The notes under the pieces were generated by a model. It was not told the DNA's origin. It worked only from the letters and a program-made list of their open reading frames with translations, and ran no database searches. DNA of 64,000 bases, taken from NCBI GenBank assembly GCA_035637995.1, contig DASRAV010000015.1:62001-126000 (forward strand). Direction: 5' to 3'. Position numbers and translations under genes: made by a program. The first letter of the stretch is position 1. The number at the start of each line of letters is the position of its first letter. Below, one piece after another: positions 15,903 through 24,677 of this stretch. Source of the stretch: Conexibacter sp035637995. Lineage in GTDB: Bacteria > Actinomycetota > Thermoleophilia > Solirubrobacterales > Solirubrobacteraceae.

Positions 15903-16639
15903 TGCTCGAGGGCCTCTACTCCGCGGCGGCCGGCATGGCCGCCCAGCAGGAGCGGATCGACGGCGTCGCGAACGACCTCGCGAACACCTCGACGACCGGC
16001 TACAAGCACGTTCGTATCGGCTTTCGCGACCTGCTCTACAGCGCACAGGGCAATGGCGCCGGCCCGACGGTGATGGCCGGCTCCGGCGCTGCCGCCGAGC
16101 TGATCGGCCGCAGCCAGGGCCAGGGGCCCATGCAGGACACCGGCCAGCCGCTCGACGTCGCGATCCAGGGTCCCGGTTGGATCCAGGTCAAGCGCGAGGA
16201 CGGCTCGCTCGCGCTCACGCGCGACGGCTCGCTGCGCCTCGACGCCGAGGGCCGCCTGACGACGAAGGACGGCCTGCTCGTGCAGCCGCCGATCAAGGTC
16301 CCCGCCGGCACCTCGCCGCAGGACATCTCGATCGCGGCCGACGGGACGGTGCGCGTCGGGACCGCCCCGCCGCTGGGCGCGATCAAGCTCGTGACCGTTC
16401 CCGCGCCCGACGGCCTGCAGGCGCTCGGCGGCAACCTCTACGCCGCGAGCACAGCCAGCGGCGCACCCATGGACGCAGCCGACGCGACGCTCACGCAGGG
16501 CAAGCTCGAGGGCTCCAACGTCGACGTCGGCGACGCGATGGTCGAGATGATCGACGCGCAGCGCAGCTTCCAGCTCGCCAGCAAGGCGATCCAGATGCAG
16601 GATCAGATGCTCGAGATCGCCAACCAGGTGAAGCGATGA
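15902..16639 (+). CDS. flgG: Flagellar distal rod protein FlgG
   Basis: 245 aa, slightly shorter than the usual 260. MLEGLYSAAAGMAAQQERID, NDLANTSTTGYKHVRIGFRDLLY, and the C-terminal GSNVDVGDAMVEMIDAQRSFQLASKAIQ identify it. The ATG shares one base with the flgF TGA; the open frame extends far upstream, but that part is antisense shadow of immA. Distal rod subunit that spans the cell wall. Confidence 0.95.
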   Translation: MLEGLYSAAAGMAAQQERIDGVANDLANTSTTGYKHVRIGFRDLLYSAQGNGAGPTVMAGSGAAAELIGRSQGQGPMQDTGQPLDVAIQGPGWIQVKREDGSLALTRDGSLRLDAEGRLTTKDGLLVQPPIKVPAGTSPQDISIAADGTVRVGTAPPLGAIKLVTVPAPDGLQALGGNLYAASTASGAPMDAADATLTQGKLEGSNVDVGDAMVEMIDAQRSFQLASKAIQMQDQMLEIANQVKR

Positions 16640-16926
16640 GCCTCGCCGGGCTGCCGCCGATCGACCAGTCGCTGCTGCCCCCGGACGTGCGCAACGGGCC
16701 GGGCGGGCGGGGTTCGGTACGTGACGCCTACCGCTCCGCGCTCGGCTTCGAGCAGCTGCTCGTGCAGCAGCTGACGACGTCCGTCGCGGACACCACGCAG
16801 GATGCGATGGGCGGCGACAGCCCCTACGCGAGCATGCTGCCCGACGCGCTCGCCGACTCGATCATGAACGACGGCGGGCTCGGGCTCGCGCCGCAGCTCG
16901 CCAAGAGCTTGGAGTCGTCCTCGTGA
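16636..16926 (+). CDS. flgJ: FlgJ-like rod-binding protein (N-terminal domain only)
   Basis: 96 aa. Contains the rod-binding domain pattern ALGFEQLLVQQLTTSVADT ... YASMLPDALADSIMNDGGLGLA, matching the N-terminal 100 residues of FlgJ. The muramidase domain of proteobacterial FlgJ is absent, as in most Gram-positive bacteria. ATGA overlap with flgG upstream and GTGA overlap with flgN downstream. Confidence 0.9.
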   Translation: MSLAGLPPIDQSLLPPDVRNGPGGRGSVRDAYRSALGFEQLLVQQLTTSVADTTQDAMGGDSPYASMLPDALADSIMNDGGLGLAPQLAKSLESSS

Positions 16927-17462
16927 GCACGGTCGCGCTTCAGAACGGCGATCCGCTGCTGACCGGCGACCTGCTCGTCCACCTCGACGCGCAGATCGGC
17001 TCGGCCACCCGGCTGCTCGCGATCGTGCTCGCCCAGAGCGCGGCGATCCGCGCCCGCGACGTCGACGGCGTCGTGCGCGAGGTCTCCGCCTTCCAGGCCG
17101 AGCTCGAGCGCCGCACACGGTTGGAGGAGGACCGCTCGCGGCTGCTCACGCGCGCCGGCGCCGCACTCGGCGTCGCCCCCGGTGCGGTCACGCTGACCCA
17201 GCTCACGCCGCGGATGACGATCGCCGAGGCCGAGCTCGCGCACACGCGCAGCGCCGAGCTGCAGGGCCTGCTCGCCGAGCTGACGCACGAGCACACCTGC
17301 AATCAGGCGCTGATGCGCCAGGAGCTCGCGTTCCTCGATCACCTGCTGCGACTCGTCGACCCCGAGGCGCCCGCCGCCGGGTACGCGAACCCGGCCGCTC
17401 CGACGCGGCCGAGCCCGCCCACCGCCCAGTCGAGCTACCGCGCCCTCGACCTCCGCGCCTGA
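16923..17462 (+). CDS. flgN: FlgN-family export chaperone
   Basis: 179 aa, GTG start in a GTGA overlap. All-helical protein with a long heptad-like middle (AAIRARDVDGVVREVSAFQ) and RQELAFLDHLLRLV near residue 135, the FlgN-type C-terminal pattern. It lies just before flgK and flgL, whose products FlgN guards from aggregation in the cytosol. The last 30 residues are Pro/Ser-rich. Confidence 0.85.
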   Translation: MSTVALQNGDPLLTGDLLVHLDAQIGSATRLLAIVLAQSAAIRARDVDGVVREVSAFQAELERRTRLEEDRSRLLTRAGAALGVAPGAVTLTQLTPRMTIAEAELAHTRSAELQGLLAELTHEHTCNQALMRQELAFLDHLLRLVDPEAPAAGYANPAAPTRPSPPTAQSSYRALDLRA

Positions 17463-18781
17463 TGCCGATCTCGAGCTTCATGGGGTTGCAGACGTCGCTG
17501 CGCGGCCTGCTCGCACAGCAGGAGGCGATGGACACGACCGGCCACAACGTCGCGAACGCGAACACCCCCGGCTACTCGCGCCAGGAGGCCGTCCTCGCGC
17601 CGACGCAGCCATTCGTGGTGCCGGCGAACTCGGTCCTCACGGGCGCGGGCGCGCAGCTCGGCACCGGCGTCGACGTGACGACGATCCGCCGCATCCGCGA
17701 CGCGTTCCTCGACATCCAGTACCGCGCCCAGAGCACGAGCCTCGGCGACGCGACCGCGCGCTCGAACTCGCTGGACCAGGTCGAGCTGGCGTTCGCCGAG
17801 CCGGGCTCCGACGGGCTCGCCTCGCAGCTGTCGAAGTTCTGGGACGCCTGGAGCGACGTCGCGAACGCGCCCGAGGACGCCGGCGCGCGCGGCGCGCTCG
17901 TCTCCAGCGCGCAGACGCTGGCGACCAGCTTCCAGACGCTCTCCTCGCAGCTGACGACCGTCGCCCAGCAGGCACAGGACGAGTACGACGCGATCACCGG
18001 TCCGACCGGCGACGTCGCCTCCTGGGCCAAGGAGCTCGCCGGCCTCAACACGTCGATCCGCGACGCGGTCGTGCGCGGCCAGCAGCCGAACGACCTGATG
18101 GACCGTCGCGACCAGCTGATCGACCAGCTCTCCTCGCTCGCCCAGGTGTCGGTCACCGACACCGGCAACAGCGCGCTGAAGGTCGACTTCGGCGGCGTGA
18201 CGCTCGTGGACCCGACGACGCCGGCCGGCTACTCCTGGCCGCAGACGCTCACCACGCCCGGCGGCAAGCTCGGCGCGCTGCTGGACCTCGCGAGCCCGGC
18301 GGGCGCACCGCTGAGCTTCCGCAGCGAGCTGGACGCGGTCGCCTCCGACCTCGTCACGAGCGTCAACGCGCTGCACACCGCGACGCCGTTCTTCGACCCG
18401 GCCGGCACGACCGCGGCCACGATCAGCGTCGTCGCCACGCAGGCGACCGTCCAGACGGGCAGCGGCGCCGCCTCCGGCGAGAACGACGTCGCGCAGGCGA
18501 TCACCGCGCTGCGCGGCGGCACGACCGATCAGCTCTACGGCGCGCTCGTCGCGCGGGTCGGCGTCGCCGTGCAGGCGAACACGCGCGCGGAGAGCACCGC
18601 GCAGTCGCTCGTCGACGCGGTCGACAGCCGCCGCCAGAGCATCTCCGGCGTCTCGCTCGACGAGGAGATGACGAACCTGATCCGCTTCCAGCGCGGCTAC
18701 CAGGCGTCGGCGCGCACGATGACGACGCTCGACGACATGCTCGACACGCTCATCAACCGCACCGGCCGGACCGGGCTCTAG
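17462..18781 (+). CDS. flgK: Flagellar hook-associated protein FlgK (HAP1)
   Basis: 439 aa. N-terminus FMGLQTSLRGLLAQQEAMDTTGHNVANANTPGYSRQ is diagnostic of FlgK (quoted in part: GHNVANANTPGYSRQ). The terminal helix SLDEEMTNLIRFQRGYQASARTM is the conserved C-terminus. Shorter than enteric FlgK (about 550) because the variable middle domain is reduced. First hook-filament junction protein. TGATG overlap with flgN; 12 bp to flgL. Confidence 0.96.
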   Translation: MPISSFMGLQTSLRGLLAQQEAMDTTGHNVANANTPGYSRQEAVLAPTQPFVVPANSVLTGAGAQLGTGVDVTTIRRIRDAFLDIQYRAQSTSLGDATARSNSLDQVELAFAEPGSDGLASQLSKFWDAWSDVANAPEDAGARGALVSSAQTLATSFQTLSSQLTTVAQQAQDEYDAITGPTGDVASWAKELAGLNTSIRDAVVRGQQPNDLMDRRDQLIDQLSSLAQVSVTDTGNSALKVDFGGVTLVDPTTPAGYSWPQTLTTPGGKLGALLDLASPAGAPLSFRSELDAVASDLVTSVNALHTATPFFDPAGTTAATISVVATQATVQTGSGAASGENDVAQAITALRGGTTDQLYGALVARVGVAVQANTRAESTAQSLVDAVDSRRQSISGVSLDEEMTNLIRFQRGYQASARTMTTLDDMLDTLINRTGRTGL

Positions 18782-18793
18782 GAGGCGAGGCGG

Positions 18794-19708
18794 ATGTCGA
18801 TGCGGATCACGACGATGATGACCTCGCGTACGACGCTGCGCGACCTCAACGACGACATGGGGCGCATGTCCAAGCTGCAGGAGCAGCTCTCCTCCGGCAA
18901 GCGCATCACGCGTCCCTCGGACGACCCCTACGGCGCAAGCCAGGCGCTGGCGCTGCACGGCCAGGTCGACGGCCTGCAGCAGTTCCAGCGCAGCGTCGCC
19001 GACGGGACCGGCTGGCTGAACACGTGCGACACGGCGCTCGGGCAGATGGGCGACGTGCTCCAGCGCGTGCGCGAGCTCGTGGTCCAGGGCTCGACCGACT
19101 CCGCGGGCCCGCAGGCGCGCGCCGCCGCCGCCGACGAGATCGACCAGCTCGTCGAGTCCGTCAAGCAGGAGGCGAACGTCCGCTACGGCAGCCGCTACGT
19201 CTTCTCCGGCACCGCCACCGACACGCCGCCGTACGCGCTCGGCGGAGCCGATACCTACGCGGGCGACAACGGCACGATCACGCGCGAGATCGGCCCGGGC
19301 GTGCAGATCCCGATCAACGTCGACGTCTCCGGCCTGCTCGGCGACGGACAGGGTGCCGCCGACGGCAAGCTGCTCGACACGCTGCGCAGCATCTCCGATC
19401 ACCTGCGCGGCTCGACGCCGGCCGACGCCGACGCGCTGCGCACGACCGACATCCAGCGGCTGGACGCGAACATGGACGTGCTCAACGGCGTGCGCGCCGA
19501 CATCGGCGCGCGCACCAACCGCCTCGCCGTCGCCGACTCCCGCCTTTCGGCGCTCGAGGGGAACGCGACGCAGCTGCTCTCCAACACCGAGGATGCCGAC
19601 GTCGCGAAGACGATCGTCGACTACTCGACCCAGCAGGCCGCGTACAACGCCGCGCTGCGCGCGGGCGCGAACATCGTCCAGTCCTCGTTGCTGGACTTCC
19701 TCCACTAG
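18794..19708 (+). CDS. flgL: Flagellar hook-associated protein FlgL (HAP3)
   Basis: 304 aa. Flagellin-like N-terminus MSMRITTMMTSRTTLRDLN and KLQEQLSSGKRITRPSDDP; the C-terminus NTEDADVAKTIVDYSTQQAAY is the flagellin/FlgL terminal domain. It is called FlgL, not flagellin, because it follows flgK and has the RPSDDPYGAS motif and length of FlgL. GGAGGCG lies 6 nt before the ATG. Confidence 0.93.
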   Translation: MSMRITTMMTSRTTLRDLNDDMGRMSKLQEQLSSGKRITRPSDDPYGASQALALHGQVDGLQQFQRSVADGTGWLNTCDTALGQMGDVLQRVRELVVQGSTDSAGPQARAAAADEIDQLVESVKQEANVRYGSRYVFSGTATDTPPYALGGADTYAGDNGTITREIGPGVQIPINVDVSGLLGDGQGAADGKLLDTLRSISDHLRGSTPADADALRTTDIQRLDANMDVLNGVRADIGARTNRLAVADSRLSALEGNATQLLSNTEDADVAKTIVDYSTQQAAYNAALRAGANIVQSSLLDFLH

Positions 19709-19731
19709 ATCCACGCAGCGAAGGAGACCCT

Positions 19732-20181
19732 GTGACCACCACGATCGACAGCACCCGCTTCGGCCGCATCGAGGTCGCGCCCGGCAGCGCGATCGAGTTC
19801 CCGAACGGCCTGATCGGCTTCGACAGCCGCACCTTCACGCTCGTCGCACGCGACGCCGAGGACGCGTTCCTGTGGCTGCAGTCGCTCGATGACCCGGAGC
19901 TCGCGCTTCCGCTCACGGACCCGCGCCGCTTCTTCGAGGGCTTCGCGCTGGCGCTCGGCGAGGGCGAGTTCGAGCGGCTCGGACTGCCTGCCGACGACGA
20001 CGCCTGCGAGGTCTACGTGACCGTGCGCGCAAGCGAGCGGATCGAGGACTGCACCGCGAACCTGCGCGCGCCGATCGTGATCGCCGACGGTCGCGGGCAT
20101 CAGGTGATCAACCACGCCGAGGACGCCGAGCTGCGCGCACCGCTGTTCCGCGAGGCAGCCGCGGCGGGCCAGGCCGCCTGA
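19732..20181 (+). CDS. fliW: Flagellar assembly factor FliW
   Basis: 149 aa from a GTG preceded by AAGGAG. FliW binds CsrA (freeing flagellin translation) or flagellin. Seen: FGRIEVAPGSAIEFPNGLIGF, FLWLQSLDDPELALPL and NLRAPIVIADGRGHQVI, the classic FliW blocks. It lies 41 bp before csrA, so the FliW-CsrA-flagellin switch is encoded together, though flagellin itself is elsewhere. Confidence 0.95.
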   Translation: MTTTIDSTRFGRIEVAPGSAIEFPNGLIGFDSRTFTLVARDAEDAFLWLQSLDDPELALPLTDPRRFFEGFALALGEGEFERLGLPADDDACEVYVTVRASERIEDCTANLRAPIVIADGRGHQVINHAEDAELRAPLFREAAAAGQAA

Positions 20182-20222
20182 CCGGCCGCGCACACGTCGG
20201 GCGGCTGTGACACGCTCTCGGG

Positions 20223-20444
20223 ATGCTGATCATCACCCGCCGGCCCGGCGAGAAGATCGTGCTCGGCGACGACATCGTCGTGACCGTGATGGAGATCAGC
20301 GGGCAGACTGCGCGCATCGGCATCGCCGCACCGAAGGCGGTGCCCGTCTACCGCGAGGAGATCTGGGCAGCCGTCAAGGAGGAGAACGAGGCCGCCGCCA
20401 GCGCCGATCCGGGCGCCCTGCCGCCCGTGCCGCCGCAGTCGTAG
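20223..20444 (+). CDS. csrA: RNA-binding translational regulator CsrA
   Basis: 73 aa. MLIITRRPGEKIVLGDDIVVTVMEI and ARIGIAAPKAVPVYREEI are near-canonical CsrA; both RNA-binding faces (LIITRR and the VPVYREEI region) are intact. Binds GGA-containing hairpins near ribosome-binding sites, with flagellin mRNA the classic target in Gram-positive bacteria. The C-terminal tail after residue 55 is Ala/Pro-rich and probably disordered. Confidence 0.97.
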   Translation: MLIITRRPGEKIVLGDDIVVTVMEISGQTARIGIAAPKAVPVYREEIWAAVKEENEAAASADPGALPPVPPQS

Positions 20445-20447
20445 CGC

Positions 20448-20474
20448 TTTCACAGTCCTTTAACGGAACTGTGA
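20448..20474 (+). promoter_or_regulatory. PHO-box-like direct repeat and palindrome before the PAP2 gene
   Basis: Two adjoining 11-mers TTTCACAGTCC (20448-20458) and TTTAACGGAAC (20459-20469) resemble the 11-nt repeat units of actinobacterial PhoP boxes (GTTCACC-like). TCACAGT (20450-20456) and ACTGTGA (20468-20474) also form an inverted repeat. Either reading gives a regulator site 13-40 bp before the PAP2 start; it could also act as a csrA terminator. Confidence 0.3.
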
Positions 20475-20487
20475 CAAGGTCCTGTGG

Positions 20488-21090
20488 GTGGACCACGGAC
20501 TGCTGCACGCGCTCAACGGCTTCCTCGCCCACCACGACTACGTCGAGGATCCCGTGCTGGCGTACTCGAACTTCGCCGAGCTGCTGTTCCTCGTGCTGCT
20601 CGCCGGGCTGTTCGTCTTCACGCGCGGCTACACCCGTCGCGCGGCGCGGCGCGGCGTCATCGGGGCCGGGTTGAGCGCGGCCGTCGCGCTCGCGATCGCG
20701 CAGGTGCTCGCAGCGCTCGTCGACCGCCAGCGCCCGTTCGTGAGCGATCCCGGTGGCGTGCACCTGTTCGCCCGTCATGTCGCCGATCCCGGCTTCCCGA
20801 GCGATCACGCGACCGCGAGCTTTGCGATCGCGGTCGCGATCCTGCTGCGCAGCCGCCGCTGGGGCTATGTGACGCTGGCGCTCGCGACGGTGCTGTCGGT
20901 CAGCCGCGTCGCGCTCGGCATCCACTTCCCGACCGACGTGCTGGCCGGCGCCGCGCTCGGCGGTGCGACCGCGCTCGCACTCTGGATCCCGCCGTTGCGC
21001 GGCCGGCTGCACGTGCTCGCCGACCGCCTCGGCGGCGTGTGGGACGGAGCCGTCGCTGCAATCGGCCGCTTCGCCACAGCGCGCTGGTAG
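20488..21090 (+). CDS. PAP2-family phosphatase, probable undecaprenyl-diphosphatase
   Basis: 200 aa, GTG start. Membrane phosphatase with the three PAP2 blocks: RQRPFV (block 1, near 75), PSDHATASFA (block 2, near 100) and SRVALGIHFPTDVLAG (block 3, near 140), with the catalytic His in each of blocks 2 and 3. Five to six hydrophobic helices. BcrC-like members recycle undecaprenyl pyrophosphate for peptidoglycan synthesis; phosphatidylglycerophosphate phosphatase is the alternative. Confidence 0.88.
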   Translation: MDHGLLHALNGFLAHHDYVEDPVLAYSNFAELLFLVLLAGLFVFTRGYTRRAARRGVIGAGLSAAVALAIAQVLAALVDRQRPFVSDPGGVHLFARHVADPGFPSDHATASFAIAVAILLRSRRWGYVTLALATVLSVSRVALGIHFPTDVLAGAALGGATALALWIPPLRGRLHVLADRLGGVWDGAVAAIGRFATARW

Positions 21091-21170
21091 AGCGACCTGC
21101 GACCGGCGTAGGCTGGGAGCAAGCGCCCACGATCAAGGACACCCGGCGTCCATGTGGTAGGACGCATCGC

Positions 21171-22664
21171 ATGAGCACGCTGCTCGGAACGCTGCTGAAC
21201 GATCGCTATCGCCTCGAGGCGCGCATCGGCACGGGCGGGATGTCGTCGGTGTACCGCGCGCTCGACACGACGCTCGAGCGCCAGGTCGCGATCAAGCTGA
21301 TGAACCGCGAGATCGCCTCCGACTCCGACCAGCTCGAGCGCTTCCGCCGCGAGGCGCGCGCGGTCGCGCAGCTCTCGCACCCGCATGTCGTCGGCGTGAT
21401 CGACGCGGGCGAGGACCAGGGCCGGCCGTACATCGTGCTCGAGTACGTCGAGGGCGAGACGCTGAAGGAGCGGATCCGGCGACTGGGCGAGCTGCCGATC
21501 TCCGAGGCCGTCGCCTACGCGATCGAGATCGCGCGCGCGCTCGGCGCCGCGCATGTACGCCACATCGTCCATCGCGACGTCAAGCCGCAGAACGTCCTGA
21601 TCGACGAGGAGGGCAGCGCCAAGGTCACCGACTTCGGGATCGCGCGCTCGCTCGACGACGACGGGCTGACCGCGGACGGCCGCGTCCTCGGCACGACCGA
21701 CTACGTCTCCCCCGAGCAGGCGCTCGGCCACGACGTGACCGGCCAGTCCGATCTCTACTCGCTCGGGATCGTGCTGTTCGAGATGCTCACCGGCGAGGTC
21801 CCCTTCAAGGGCGAGAACCAGATCGCGGTCGCGATGCGCCATGTGCGCGAGGAGCTGCCCGACGTGCAGATCCGCCGCCCGGAGGTCTCGGCGTCGCTCG
21901 CGGCCGTCGTCGACCGCGCGACCGCGAAGGACCTGCGCGAGCGCTACCGCGACGACGAGGAGCTGGTCGCCGACCTCGAGGAGGTGCTCGCGCTCGAGGC
22001 CGCGCGCAGCGGCAGCGCGACGGGCGAGGCGACGACGGTGCTGCGCACGCTGCCCGCGCGCACGCGCCGGCGCGTGCCGCTGCGCGTGCGCCAGCCGGCG
22101 TGGCTCGCGGCGGTCGCGCTGCTCGTCGTCGTCGCGCTGGTGGCCGGGATCTTCGGCCTGCGCGGGCGAACCCACCACGGCACGGGCACGGCCGGCACGG
22201 CGAGCCACGGCGCGCTGACGCAGATCCCGCTGCGGGCGAGCGCCGCGCACGACTACGACCCGATCGGGGGCGACGGAGAGCATCCCGAGGCGACCGCGTT
22301 CGCGATCGACAACGACCCGGCCACCTACTGGCAGACCGAGACCTACACGACCGGGGACCTGCAGAAGGCCGGCGTCGGCATCGCCGTCGATGCAGCGCCC
22401 GGCGCGGTGGTGCGCGAGCTGCACATCCGCACCCCGACGGCCGGCTTCGCCGCCGACGTCTACGTCAGCGACTCCGACGCGCTGCCGGCCTCGATCGACG
22501 ACCCCGGCTGGAAGCGCGTCGCCACCGTCTCCGACGTCGCCTCGCGCCAGACCGTCACGCTCGACACCGCCGGCCAGCGCAGCCGCTTCGTGCTGCTGTG
22601 GATCACGAAGCTGCCGCCCGGCGGCGACCGCGTCAAGATCAGCGAGCTGGCGCTCTACCGCTGA
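21171..22664 (+). CDS. Ser/Thr protein kinase with external discoidin-like domain
   Basis: 497 aa. Kinase domain about 12-275: GTGGMSSVYRA (glycine loop), VAIKLM, HRDVKPQN (catalytic loop), DFGIARS and SPEQALG. A single membrane helix near 308-328 (WLAAVALLVVVALVAGIFGL). The outer C-terminus (about 345-497) has ATAFAIDNDPATYWQTETY and a beta-rich pattern typical of F5/8 type C (discoidin)-like domains seen on actinobacterial kinases. Possible sensor of wall sugars. Ends 6 bp from the convergent peroxidase gene. Confidence 0.9.
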   Translation: MSTLLGTLLNDRYRLEARIGTGGMSSVYRALDTTLERQVAIKLMNREIASDSDQLERFRREARAVAQLSHPHVVGVIDAGEDQGRPYIVLEYVEGETLKERIRRLGELPISEAVAYAIEIARALGAAHVRHIVHRDVKPQNVLIDEEGSAKVTDFGIARSLDDDGLTADGRVLGTTDYVSPEQALGHDVTGQSDLYSLGIVLFEMLTGEVPFKGENQIAVAMRHVREELPDVQIRRPEVSASLAAVVDRATAKDLRERYRDDEELVADLEEVLALEAARSGSATGEATTVLRTLPARTRRRVPLRVRQPAWLAAVALLVVVALVAGIFGLRGRTHHGTGTAGTASHGALTQIPLRASAAHDYDPIGGDGEHPEATAFAIDNDPATYWQTETYTTGDLQKAGVGIAVDAAPGAVVRELHIRTPTAGFAADVYVSDSDALPASIDDPGWKRVATVSDVASRQTVTLDTAGQRSRFVLLWITKLPPGGDRVKISELALYR

Positions 22665-22670
22665 GCCGGG

Positions 22671-24566
22671 CTAGTCGGCAGCGTGGAAGACGTCGCCGCG
22701 CACGTCCGCGTCGGTGTTCGTCCTGATCACCTCCGCGAGCGTGTGCCGGTAGGTGATGCCGTAGCGGCGCTGGATGTCCGCCAGCGCGCGATCGTTGCCG
22801 TAGAAGAAGCGGTCGCCGTCGCGCAGCGTCTCGAACTCCCGCGTCCAGATCGCTCGCTGGAGCTCGCCGAGCTCGGTGCCGGTGACGTGCCGCTCGGAGA
22901 CCATCCCGACGAACGCGTCGAGGCGGTCGACGTCTCCGTAGATCGCCTTCAGGCGCGCGGCGACGGTCGTGCGGCGGACCTCCCGAATCGCGTCGGTGTC
23001 GGCCGCGGGGCTTCCCAGCGGGATCTCGTTGCCGTGCGCGTCGAACAGCTTGAGGACGTCGAGGATGCTGGGATCGTCGATCGGGTCGCGACGCGCGATC
23101 GCGGGGCCGGACGGGAAGCGCTCCGTGCGCTCTCCCGTGATCGCCGTGAAGGAGGCCTTCGGCGACAGCCCGTACGCACGCCGGAGCGCGTTGTAGGAGG
23201 GCATCCCGTGGTCGCGCCCGCGCTCGACGTCGATCGCGCCGAGATCCACCACGCCTGAGAAGCAGTCGGGCAGCGACGGGCCGTCGAGGCACACGCTGGG
23301 ATCGGCGACGCCCGGCTTCGGCACCTGGAACAGGATGCTGCGCATCTGGTTGTCGATCTGCTCGTCGTTGCGATACTCGCGCTCGGCGCCAAGGCCCTTG
23401 AGCACCGGGCCGACGCCGACCGACGCGAGCAGCCGCGGGTTCTCGAACGTGAGGTTGAGCGGGGCCACGAGCTTGACCTCGCCGCCGTCCTCGACCTCGA
23501 GCCCCTGCCGCTCGAAGGCAGCCAGCTGCGCGTCGGAGTAGGTGCCCGCCGGGGCCGTCGGCTCCAGCTCCCCGTGCACCATGCTGTGCGCCCGATAGCC
23601 GACCGTTGCGAACTCGTTCGACAGCGACGCGTTCACGCGCGGGTCGTAGCCGCGATACGGGGAGAGCGTCACGCCGAGCGCGGGCAGGAACTCGCGGTAG
23701 GTGATGTATTGCTGCTCAGCGCCGACGACGCGGCGGGCGATCTGGAACTTCTGCTCGTCGGGGAGCGCGTGCGGCAGCGTGTCGACGATGCGGTTGTGCT
23801 CGCGGGCGAACAACGTCTGCGTCGCCGTCAGCGCGATGTTCTCGTTCGCCCGCACGTCGCCGGCCACCAGCGCGTCGGCGGGCGAGCCCAGCAGGCGGCC
23901 GGAGAGCGCCATCGCCGGCGCGGGGACGCCGTCGCCGCGCGCGCCGACGCGCGGCAGCAGCCCGTCCGGCAGCAGCAGCTTCGCGCTGTTGTTCTCCGGA
24001 ACGCCGTCGACGGAGCCCGCGCGCAGCCACTCCTCACGCGCCGCGTCGTCGCCGTAGACGTTCGAGGCGTCGATGTACGAGCTCACCGTGTTGATCTGCT
24101 GCCGGGGGGAGGACACGCCCGTGCCGGGCGCCGCCGGCGTACGAGTGAATGCGATGGCGCCAAGATCGTTATGGAATGATTCAAGTGGATCGGACGCGTT
24201 GAATTGGATTGGCGAACTCTCATCTGTTGAGTCCTGGCGCAGCCCGATCGCATGGTCGATGAACTGGCCCCAGGCGAAGCCCCATTGAGTGATGCCGTTC
24301 TCGGAGAAGACGTTCTGCGCAGTGTCGTTGAAGATGCGGTTGCTGATGTAGCGCGCCGGCGGCCCGGCGAAAGGCTTCCCGATCCCGTCCGCGTAGCTCG
24401 GCGGCGCAATCCGCCGGTAGGGCGTGTTCGCCTTCCCCCACTGTGGCCGCTGTACGTTGTTCCCGCTGCCGTCCAGCGTTCGGATGGCGCTCGTGTCCGC
24501 CGCGTTCGCGGGCGCTGCGAGCACCGCCCCGAGGACGAGCGAGACGACGGCTGTGGACGTGCGCAT
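22671..24566 (-). CDS. Secreted animal-type haem peroxidase
   Basis: 631 aa with a clear signal peptide (residues 1-22, cleavage near ANA-A). GITQWGFAWGQFIDHAIGL contains the distal histidine motif QFIDH; SSYIDASNVYGDD is the calcium-binding loop; LFAREHNRI and RGRDHGMPSYNALR are further family blocks; the proximal His lies in NEFATVGYRAHSMVHGE. This is the myeloperoxidase/peroxidasin-like superfamily, known in scattered bacteria. It would act outside the membrane on halides, phenols or proteins. Residues encoded at 24161-24230 have strikingly low G+C. Confidence 0.92.
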   Translation of the reverse strand: MRTSTAVVSLVLGAVLAAPANAADTSAIRTLDGSGNNVQRPQWGKANTPYRRIAPPSYADGIGKPFAGPPARYISNRIFNDTAQNVFSENGITQWGFAWGQFIDHAIGLRQDSTDESSPIQFNASDPLESFHNDLGAIAFTRTPAAPGTGVSSPRQQINTVSSYIDASNVYGDDAAREEWLRAGSVDGVPENNSAKLLLPDGLLPRVGARGDGVPAPAMALSGRLLGSPADALVAGDVRANENIALTATQTLFAREHNRIVDTLPHALPDEQKFQIARRVVGAEQQYITYREFLPALGVTLSPYRGYDPRVNASLSNEFATVGYRAHSMVHGELEPTAPAGTYSDAQLAAFERQGLEVEDGGEVKLVAPLNLTFENPRLLASVGVGPVLKGLGAEREYRNDEQIDNQMRSILFQVPKPGVADPSVCLDGPSLPDCFSGVVDLGAIDVERGRDHGMPSYNALRRAYGLSPKASFTAITGERTERFPSGPAIARRDPIDDPSILDVLKLFDAHGNEIPLGSPAADTDAIREVRRTTVAARLKAIYGDVDRLDAFVGMVSERHVTGTELGELQRAIWTREFETLRDGDRFFYGNDRALADIQRRYGITYRHTLAEVIRTNTDADVRGDVFHAAD

Positions 24567-24677
24567 GCGTTACTCCCTCTCCGCGCCGCAGTGCGGCAGA
24601 CGACAGACGTCGTCGACCGACGGCGCTCACGTTCGCCGGGTGCCGGCTACGGACCTTCAGGCACCCGGGGCGCGCAC

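Noticed and set aside
18794..19708. flgL as the flagellin gene
   Set aside because: Flagellin-like ends, but it follows flgK directly and has FlgL length and motifs; no separate flagellin gene is in the window.
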